Part shown: positions 31,787-38,881 of the stretch, one piece after another
Position numbering within the stretch: the stretch's first letter is position 1
Layout: each line of letters begins with the position of its first letter
NCBI RefSeq assembly: GCF_018403685.1
Contig: NZ_BOVK01000043.1
Location: forward strand, 1-64,000
Reading direction: 5' to 3'
DNA length: 64,000 bases
Source: Xylanibacillus composti
GTDB taxonomy: Bacteria; Bacillota; Bacilli; Paenibacillales; K13
Program-made: the position numbers and the translations under genes
Notes under the pieces: model-generated
Databases searched by the model: none
What the model saw: only the letters and a program-made list of their open reading frames with translations
Told to the model about the DNA's origin: nothing

Positions 31787-32466
31787 TGAAGCTCGATCCC
31801 AGAACGCAACTTGCCCTGTTGGTTTTTGCGAGCGTCTTTGTGATGTTTGCGAGAGAGGTTTGGCAACTGCATGTGCTGGTCGCTATAAGCGCCTTGTATT
31901 TGCTCGGCCATTCCTTGCTCAGGCAGACAGTATATTTTGTCCTAGCCTATATCGCGTTTATGGCCGTTTTGTCCGTTATCCCCGATTATTCAGCGGCATT
32001 CGGCATCATCGTCTATACGTTAGCGAGAATGACGCCGGTCGCGATGATCGGGGCGGCGCTCACACGCTCGTCACCGAGCCGCATTATGTGTGCATTGGAA
32101 AGGGCGGCCATTCCGAAGCCGATGCTGGTCATGATTTGCATTTTGTTTCGCTTTTTCCCTGTGTTGGCGGCGGAAATCAAAGCCATTCGCGACGGTATAC
32201 GGGCGAGGGGGATTTTCCCCCATTGGTACAGCCTGTTGCGGCAGCCTGCCTTTGTCTATGAATGCTACTTCGTGCCGCTGATCGTCCGGTGTCTGAAGCT
32301 GTCATCAGAGCTTGCTTCGTCCGCCGAGCTGCGGGGAATCGAGTGCGGCTCCGGCAGAACCTCCATCCATCCGGTCGGGTTGAAGGCGAGAGACGGACTA
32401 ACAGCCTGCATCTATGTCCTGATGGGGATTTCTGTCTATTGGGAGGGAGGTCCTTGGGGCACATGA
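31786..32466 (+). CDS. ECF transporter T component (CbiQ-like)
   Basis: 226 residues, about five membrane segments in the N-terminal two thirds, then a coupling region with the ECF T ARG motifs: RDGIRARGIF and SSAELRGIE. These short helices dock into the ATPases. Its ATG overlaps the S-component stop by one base (TAATG). It forms the scaffold between the S protein and the double ATPase that follows with a four-base overlap. Confidence 0.85.
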   Translation: MKLDPRTQLALLVFASVFVMFAREVWQLHVLVAISALYLLGHSLLRQTVYFVLAYIAFMAVLSVIPDYSAAFGIIVYTLARMTPVAMIGAALTRSSPSRIMCALERAAIPKPMLVMICILFRFFPVLAAEIKAIRDGIRARGIFPHWYSLLRQPAFVYECYFVPLIVRCLKLSSELASSAELRGIECGSGRTSIHPVGLKARDGLTACIYVLMGISVYWEGGPWGT

Positions 32467-33899
32467 TTGCGTTAAGCGATGTCACCTTCCGCTATGGGCA
32501 GGAAGACGGGGAGGCCGGGGATGAATCCGGCGTCCAGCAGATCAGCTTATCCGTGCAGGAGGGACAGTGTGTTGTGCTGTGCGGCCGCTCGGGCTGTGGA
32601 AAGAGTACGATTTTGCGGCTGCTCTGCGGACTTGCGCCTGGTTTTTACCCGGGGCGCGTGTCGGGGGAAGTGCTGATTGGCGGTCGAAATCCTTCTTCCA
32701 TGTCGCCGGAGGAACGCGCCAAGTGGTTCGGTGTCGTGTTTCAAGATCCCCGCAGCCAGTTTTTTATGGATAATGTCCGGGACGAATTGGCATTCTCGGC
32801 CGAGAACCTCGGGATGGCGCCGGACGAGGTGATGAACCGGATCGAAGAGCAGGCGGAACTGCTTGGCATCTCACACTTGCTGGACCGCAAGCTGGGGAGA
32901 CTTTCGAGCGGACAGAAGCAACGCGTTGCCATTGCGGCCGCCTCTGTCCTCTCGCCGCCGATCCTAATTCTTGACGAGCCGACGGCCAATCTGGATGAAC
33001 AAGCGACGCAAACCGTTATGGACATGCTGGGCAGGCTTAAGGCGAACGGGACGACCCTGGTCATCAGCGAGCATCGCCTGCATTCGCTGCTGCCTGTTGC
33101 GGATGCCTTCGTCTGCATGGAACAAGGCAGCCTTGTGCGCATGTGGCCGAAGGACGAATTTTCGCGGCTTGCCTATGAAGACGTTCGTCCATACGGGTTG
33201 CGGCATCCGGATATGATTCAGACTGCAGCGGCGCGCCAAGCCGAAGCTGTACAGGCGTTCGCCCCTGTTTTCTTGCAAGGAAAAAATTTGGCGTATCGCT
33301 ACAGCAGGAACGGTGACGGGATAGAAGGGTTCGACATCGCGCTGCCGCAGGGCAGTGTGACCGCGATAACCGGCGAGAATGGTGCGGGCAAAACCACGCT
33401 GGGCAAAATCGTAAGCGGTCTGCTCCGCGAACGCAGCGGAGAGGTGTTCATCCGGGGCACTCCTCAGTCTGCAGCACGCAGGCGCGCTTGCAGTTACTTG
33501 GTCATGCAGGATGCGGACTACCAGCTTTATGCGGACAGCGTGGGCAATGAGCTGGTATTGGGCAAGCGTGTAGACGAAGCGCTTCGCGCGAAGGCTTATG
33601 AAGCAATGGACGCATTCGGCTTAAGCGAGCTTCGGGATAGGCACCCTGCATCGTTGTCAGGGGGGGAGAAGCAGCGAGTGACGATGGCTGCGGCTTACTG
33701 CTCGGACGCGGCATTGATCGTGCTGGACGAACCGACCAGCGGACTTGACGGCGAAGGCGTTCTGCGCGTGGCCGCTTGGACGAGAGCGCTCGCGCAGGCG
33801 GGGAAAACCGTCCTGATCATCACACACGATCAGAGCTTGACGGCGCTTGCCTGTGACCAAGTGGTCATGATGAAGAAAAAAGGGGGACGGCAGTTGTGA
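32463..33899 (+). CDS. ECF transporter A component, two ATPase domains in one chain
   Basis: 478 residues, a fusion of EcfA1 and EcfA2. First domain: Walker A CGRSGCGKST (about residue 40), signature LSSGQKQR, Walker B ILILDEPTANLD. Second domain: Walker A TGENGAGKTT (about 303), signature LSGGEKQR, Walker B LIVLDEPTSGLD and a final ITHDQS histidine. Both sites look active. The ATG overlaps the T-component stop (ATGA), with GGGAGG upstream. It powers the MptD-type ECF unit. The frame is open further left, but only as antisense of the T gene region. Confidence 0.9.
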   Translation: MIALSDVTFRYGQEDGEAGDESGVQQISLSVQEGQCVVLCGRSGCGKSTILRLLCGLAPGFYPGRVSGEVLIGGRNPSSMSPEERAKWFGVVFQDPRSQFFMDNVRDELAFSAENLGMAPDEVMNRIEEQAELLGISHLLDRKLGRLSSGQKQRVAIAAASVLSPPILILDEPTANLDEQATQTVMDMLGRLKANGTTLVISEHRLHSLLPVADAFVCMEQGSLVRMWPKDEFSRLAYEDVRPYGLRHPDMIQTAAARQAEAVQAFAPVFLQGKNLAYRYSRNGDGIEGFDIALPQGSVTAITGENGAGKTTLGKIVSGLLRERSGEVFIRGTPQSAARRRACSYLVMQDADYQLYADSVGNELVLGKRVDEALRAKAYEAMDAFGLSELRDRHPASLSGGEKQRVTMAAAYCSDAALIVLDEPTSGLDGEGVLRVAAWTRALAQAGKTVLIITHDQSLTALACDQVVMMKKKGGRQL

Positions 33900-35713
33900 A
33901 GTCTCGAAGCAAACAAGGCATTGCCAGGCTGCTGGAGCTTGCTGGCGAGAAGAAGTCGCTGCTCATATGGTCGGGCGTGTTATCCGCGGGAAGCGTCATG
34001 ATGATGCTTGTACCGTATCTTTCGGTGTACTTTGTGATGGCCGAGTTGCTGCGTCACGCTTCGGATATTTCGGGCGTGGACGGCCCATATGTCATCCGTT
34101 GGGCAGTTTGGGGCGTCTCCGGCATGGTGATCGGATATTTCCTGATGTACGTCGGAGGGATGTTCTCGCACATCGCCGCGTTTCGCATCTTGTACGGCAT
34201 CCGCGTCAAGCTGTCCGACCATCTGGGGAAGCTTCCACTCGGTTACTTCAACAAGAACGCCACAGGGAAAATTAAAAAAAATGTGGAGATGGATGTGGAG
34301 CGAATCGAGCTCTTCATCGCCCATCAATTGCCCGACCTGATTAGCACGGCAGTGATGATTGTGGCGATGCTGGTGACCATGTTTGCCCTGAATGTCTGGT
34401 TCGCCCTGGCTTGCGTCATTCCGCTGCTGATCGGCTTCGCCTCCCAATTCTCGATGATGGCCGGGCAGAAGGCGAAGGCTGGACTGAGGGAGTATTTCGA
34501 CGCGCTTGAAAACATCAACGCCTCGGCCATCCAATATGCGAGGGGCATGCCTTCGATCAAGATGTTCGGGCAAACCGTCCGCTCGTTCCGCAAGTTCCAT
34601 GCAGACATCGTGCGCTACCGGGATTTCAGCCTCCACTATGCCGACAATTTTCAGAATGGCTACGTGTCCTTCAAGACAATCGTTCTGTCGCTGTCCACCT
34701 TTTTCTTGCCGGTAGGCCTGTTTCTGCTGAGCGGAGATCCCGATAACGTTGCCTTTGCTGTGACCCTGATGTTCTTCCTCGTACTCGCGCCGGGAATTGC
34801 TACGCCGGTCTTCAAGCTTAACAATCTAGCCTCTACGCTGAACGTCATTGTCGAGGGCGTCCGGCGCATCGACCGGATTTTTGCCGAGAAGCCGATTCCG
34901 GAGCCTAAATATTCCTACAAGCCTTCGTCCTACGATGTTCAGTTCCAAGAGGTCTGCTTCTCGTATAGCGGGCAAGACGATGCAGACGTGCTTCACGGCA
35001 TCAGCTTTACGGCGCGTCAAGGGGAGATTACGGCGTTGGTGGGGCCGTCCGGATCGGGGAAATCGACTATCGCTCAGTTGATCCCCCGGTTCTGGGACGT
35101 GCGGCGCGGCAGCATTACGATTGGCGACGTGGAGATTCGGAACATGCGGACAAGCGATCTGATGGATACGTTGTCGTTCGTGTTTCAGGATACGTTTCTG
35201 TTCTCGGACACCGTCTACAACAACATTGCGGCGGGCAGGCCGGGCGCGAGTCCAGAGGAAGTGTACGCGGCGGCGCGAGCTGCCCAGTGCCACACCTTTA
35301 TCGAACGGTTGCCGGACGGCTACCGCACGCGGATCGGGGCTGGCGGATTGTACTTGTCGGGCGGAGAAGAGCAGCGGATTTCAGTGGCGCGAGCGATCCT
35401 GAAGAATGCGCCGATTCTGGTGCTCGACGAGGCGACCGCTTACGCCGATCCGGAGAACGAATACCAGATGCAGCTGGCGCTGCGAGAACTGATCAAAGGC
35501 AAGACGGTGCTGATTATCGCCCACCGCTTGGCCACGATCTGTGAAGCGAATCAAATCATCGTGCTCCAGGATGGCCGGATCGACGATTCGGGCACGCATC
35601 ATGAGCTATTGTCCCGAGGAGGATTGTACAAGACGATGTGGGACGCTTACAGAATGTCAGCAGAGTGGCAGATCGATCGCGCGGTCGAGAGAAAGGAGGC
35701 ATCGGCGACATGA
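33896..35713 (+). CDS. YbtP-like ABC transporter, fused membrane and ATPase domains
   Basis: 605 residues. Six membrane helices (about 25-320) fused to an ATPase domain: Walker A GPSGSGKST (about residue 383), signature LSGGEEQR (about 488), Walker B ILVLDEATAYADPENE, switch His in IIAHRLAT. The exporter-type fold with the AYADPENE D-loop resembles YbtP/YbtQ and IrtA/IrtB, which import ferric siderophores despite an exporter fold. It starts at a GTG overlapping the ECF ATPase stop. It pairs with the next gene as a heterodimer. Confidence 0.85.
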   Translation: MKSRSKQGIARLLELAGEKKSLLIWSGVLSAGSVMMMLVPYLSVYFVMAELLRHASDISGVDGPYVIRWAVWGVSGMVIGYFLMYVGGMFSHIAAFRILYGIRVKLSDHLGKLPLGYFNKNATGKIKKNVEMDVERIELFIAHQLPDLISTAVMIVAMLVTMFALNVWFALACVIPLLIGFASQFSMMAGQKAKAGLREYFDALENINASAIQYARGMPSIKMFGQTVRSFRKFHADIVRYRDFSLHYADNFQNGYVSFKTIVLSLSTFFLPVGLFLLSGDPDNVAFAVTLMFFLVLAPGIATPVFKLNNLASTLNVIVEGVRRIDRIFAEKPIPEPKYSYKPSSYDVQFQEVCFSYSGQDDADVLHGISFTARQGEITALVGPSGSGKSTIAQLIPRFWDVRRGSITIGDVEIRNMRTSDLMDTLSFVFQDTFLFSDTVYNNIAAGRPGASPEEVYAAARAAQCHTFIERLPDGYRTRIGAGGLYLSGGEEQRISVARAILKNAPILVLDEATAYADPENEYQMQLALRELIKGKTVLIIAHRLATICEANQIIVLQDGRIDDSGTHHELLSRGGLYKTMWDAYRMSAEWQIDRAVERKEASAT

Positions 35714-37467
35714 TGGAGCGGATGCGCTATATTACAGCAGGCAACCCGATGCGAATGGCAAAGCCTATCCTGTGGGCGGTGCTGGCCAATATGGCCAACA
35801 TGCTTCCGTTCGGTTTCATGACCGTGGCGGTCAGCGTGATTTACGCCTATTTCGCGGGCGAGCGGACAATTCTGCCTATGCAATTCTTGTGGTTGGCCTG
35901 GGGAGGCATGGTCGTCTGTCTAGTCCTGGTATTTGCGGCCGAGGCGAGGTCCTACCGCGCTACCTTTCGCAGCGCGTACGAGTCATCTGCCGAAGGGCGG
36001 ACTCATCTGGCCGAGCATATCCGCAAGCTCCCGCTCGGATTTCTCCTAAGGAAGGACGCCGGGGAGCTTGGCCATACGATGATGAACGATTTTACCCAGA
36101 CCGAGAATGCCGCCACGCATATATTGCCGCAGCTTGTCAGCGGGGTGATCATTCCTGTCCTGGCTTTTTCCGGATTGCTATTTATCGACTGGCGAATGGC
36201 GGCGGCGATGCTGGCGGGATTCCCTGTATCGCTGCTGATTCTATGGGGCGTATCCCGTTTGGAAAGGAAGCTCGGGCAGAGCCACTCCGAAGCCAGAATC
36301 GCGCAGTCGAACCGGCTGCAGGAATACTTGCTCGGCATGAAAGTCATCAAGGCTTGCAATCTGGGCGGGGAAAATTTCCAAAGGCTAGAGCGGGCGTTTT
36401 ATCACTACATGAAAGAAAGCATCAAGCTGGAGGGCGCGCTAGGCCCCTTCTTCCTGGTCGCCATCGCCTTCATGGAAGCGGGATTGTCCTTGATTACGAT
36501 GACAGGCGTCTATCTCATTCTTGGCGGACAAATCTCGATTCCTTTATTCGCCCTGTTTTTGCTGGTCGGCACGCGCATCTTCGACCCGCTGTCAGTTGCG
36601 ATTATGCGGCTGCCCGCCTTCAAGTATGACGCGATGGCGGGCGAGCGCATCGTCAAGCTGCTGGAGCAGCCGGCGATGACCGGGACATCAGAACCGCCGA
36701 ACAACCACGATATCCGGTTTGAGCAGGTGACCTTTGGCTACGACGAATCGATCGTGCTGAACGAGATTTCCGCAGAGATGCGCGAAGGGACGCTGACAGC
36801 GATCGTCGGTCCTTCAGGAAGCGGGAAAAGCACAATGCTGCGCCTGATCGCGCGCTTTTACGACCCGCAGCAAGGAAAAGTGCTGTTCGGTGGCCAGGAT
36901 GTGCGCGGGATGGACCCGGAAAAGCTTCTGAAACAGATGTCCATGGTGTTTCAGGACGTATATTTGTTCCAGGATACGATCCGCAACAACATTCGTTACG
37001 GCCGGGAGGACGCTTCGCAGGAGGAGATCGAGACGGCTGCGAAGGAAGCGTGCTGCCACGATTTCATCATGAAGCTGCCGCAAGGCTACGACACGATGGT
37101 GGGCGAGGGCGGCTCCACGCTGTCGGGAGGCGAGAAACAGCGCATATCCATCGCCCGCGCGATTCTGAAAGACGCGCCCGTCCTGTTGCTGGATGAGGCG
37201 ACCGCCTCCCTCGATCCGGAGAATGAAGCGGAGATGCAGAAGGCGATCAGTCGTCTGATCGAGGGCCGGACGGTCATCATGATCGCCCATCGGCTGAAGA
37301 CGGTTGTCAAGGCGGATCACATTCTCGTGCTGGACAAAGGCACAGTCGTCGAGCAGGGTCGTCACGAGGAGCTGATTCGCAACGGGGGGCTATACGCCAG
37401 ACTATGGGATTTGCAGACGAAGACCAGCGGCTGGAAGCTTGCCGGCGAGAGGGAGGCGGTTGTTTGA
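35710..37467 (+). CDS. YbtQ-like ABC transporter, fused membrane and ATPase domains
   Basis: 585 residues, the partner of the preceding transporter. Six membrane helices (about 15-310), then ATPase: Walker A GPSGSGKST (about residue 368), signature LSGGEKQR (about 472), Walker B VLLLDEATASLDPENE and IMIAHRLKT. Unlike its partner the D-loop is canonical (ASLDPE), as in heterodimers with two unequal sites. The ATG overlaps the partner's stop (ATGA) with AAAGGAGG upstream. Expected to sit in the cytoplasmic membrane and move the ferric siderophore, by analogy with YbtPQ. Confidence 0.85.
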   Translation: MMERMRYITAGNPMRMAKPILWAVLANMANMLPFGFMTVAVSVIYAYFAGERTILPMQFLWLAWGGMVVCLVLVFAAEARSYRATFRSAYESSAEGRTHLAEHIRKLPLGFLLRKDAGELGHTMMNDFTQTENAATHILPQLVSGVIIPVLAFSGLLFIDWRMAAAMLAGFPVSLLILWGVSRLERKLGQSHSEARIAQSNRLQEYLLGMKVIKACNLGGENFQRLERAFYHYMKESIKLEGALGPFFLVAIAFMEAGLSLITMTGVYLILGGQISIPLFALFLLVGTRIFDPLSVAIMRLPAFKYDAMAGERIVKLLEQPAMTGTSEPPNNHDIRFEQVTFGYDESIVLNEISAEMREGTLTAIVGPSGSGKSTMLRLIARFYDPQQGKVLFGGQDVRGMDPEKLLKQMSMVFQDVYLFQDTIRNNIRYGREDASQEEIETAAKEACCHDFIMKLPQGYDTMVGEGGSTLSGGEKQRISIARAILKDAPVLLLDEATASLDPENEAEMQKAISRLIEGRTVIMIAHRLKTVVKADHILVLDKGTVVEQGRHEELIRNGGLYARLWDLQTKTSGWKLAGEREAVV

Positions 37468-38861
37468 GTGAAGCTGTTGCCTCCGACAAAGAAGCGCAGC
37501 AACGGCTGATTATGAACGGCAACCTCTGGAAAGTGACCTTTCAGCTGTCATGGCCTGCAATCGTCGCCATGATTCTCTACGGGTTCAATGCCGTCGTTGC
37601 CGCCGTATTTGTCGGCCGCTATGTTGGGGAAACCGCTTTGGCAGGCGTTTCCGTAGCTTATCCATTGACGCAAATCAGCATGGGCGTCGGCTCCTTGATC
37701 GGCGTTGGCGCGGGTTCGGTGTTAAGCATAGCCATAGGCCGTCAGGATAAGCGCATGCAGGAACGGCTGCTCGGGCATGTCAACGTGCTTGCGATGCTCG
37801 CGACTGCAGTCTATATGGCATTCGGACTGCTGTTCTCGGAAGCGCTCATCAGCATGATGGGCGGAGAAGGCGAAGCGTTAAGCATCGGAGAGCGCTACTT
37901 CAGCATTACAGTCCTCGGCTCGTTTTTCTGGATATACGGCCTGGCCGCCAACATGATTGTAAGGGCCGAAGGGAAGATGAGATCGGCGGCGGTCGTGATG
38001 GGGATCGGTCTGGCTGCAGATATATTGTTTAACTATATTTTGGTCGTCATGCTCGATTTGGGCGTTGAAGGAGCCGCCTGGGCAACTAATGCAGGGATGA
38101 TTGTCTACACGCTGCTCGGCTGGATATATTTCGGCAAAGGGTATTCCTCCTTCAAGGCCAAGGTTTTCTCGATATATTGGGACGCTTCCGTTGTGAAATC
38201 CATCCTCGGACTAGGGATGTCTTCGTTGATCATGATTGTCATGAACCTGGTGCAAGGAATCGTCGTCTTCAACGCGCTGTCCCGATACGGCACGGTGCAG
38301 GATATCGCCTTTTACGGCGCAGTGTATCGCGTATTTACCTTTTTGCTGACGCCGATCTTCGGTTTCATGCGTGCGCTGCAGCCGGTCATTGGGATCAACT
38401 ATGGAGCAGGCCGTTATGAGCGGGTGACGGATGCTTACATGAAATTTACCGTTGCTTCCCTGCTGCTGACCTTGCCATTATGGCTCGTTTGCATGATCGC
38501 CCCCGGGTTCGTCATAGGCTTCATGCTGCCCGATCAAGCGTTTACTTCGGAACAATTGCTGTATTTCCGGATTTACATGGGGATATTGCCGCTGTTGTCC
38601 ACGATTTTTATGGCGATGACGTTTTTCCCTTCGATTGACAAAGGGAAGCCGGCCGCCATGATCGGCATAGCAAGGCAGCTTATCTTCTATGTGCCAGTCA
38701 TGCTGCTGCTGCCGAGATGGATGGGCGTCTCCGGCGTTTACTACGGTTCGCTTGCGATTGACGCTGTCATTGTTCTTTGGACGTTGATTATGGTCAGGAA
38801 CGAATTTGCTGCACTTCGAAAAAAAGCTGTGTCATCATTCGGAGACAGGATATCCGTATAA
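37464..38861 (+). CDS. MATE-family efflux transporter
   Basis: 465 residues, twelve membrane segments in two similar halves, for example SWPAIVAMILYGFNAVVAAVFVG at about 30-52 and GLGMSSLIMIVMNLVQGIVV in the second half; MRALQPVIGINYGAGRYERV is a typical MATE loop. Translation begins at a TTG overlapping the preceding stop, with GGGAGGCGG upstream. In a siderophore operon the natural job is export of the finished or partly finished siderophore; drug export is the alternative. Sodium or proton coupling cannot be read from the sequence. Confidence 0.85.
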   Translation: MSEAVASDKEAQQRLIMNGNLWKVTFQLSWPAIVAMILYGFNAVVAAVFVGRYVGETALAGVSVAYPLTQISMGVGSLIGVGAGSVLSIAIGRQDKRMQERLLGHVNVLAMLATAVYMAFGLLFSEALISMMGGEGEALSIGERYFSITVLGSFFWIYGLAANMIVRAEGKMRSAAVVMGIGLAADILFNYILVVMLDLGVEGAAWATNAGMIVYTLLGWIYFGKGYSSFKAKVFSIYWDASVVKSILGLGMSSLIMIVMNLVQGIVVFNALSRYGTVQDIAFYGAVYRVFTFLLTPIFGFMRALQPVIGINYGAGRYERVTDAYMKFTVASLLLTLPLWLVCMIAPGFVIGFMLPDQAFTSEQLLYFRIYMGILPLLSTIFMAMTFFPSIDKGKPAAMIGIARQLIFYVPVMLLLPRWMGVSGVYYGSLAIDAVIVLWTLIMVRNEFAALRKKAVSSFGDRISV

Positions 38862-38881
38862 AGAATTGGAGGAGAAATCGA

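Noticed and set aside
33896-37467. Reading the pair of fused ABC proteins as drug or peptide exporters
   Set aside because: The fold is exporter type, but the AYADPENE D-loop and the position in a siderophore locus next to a separate MATE exporter favour YbtPQ/IrtAB-like import. Not fully excluded.
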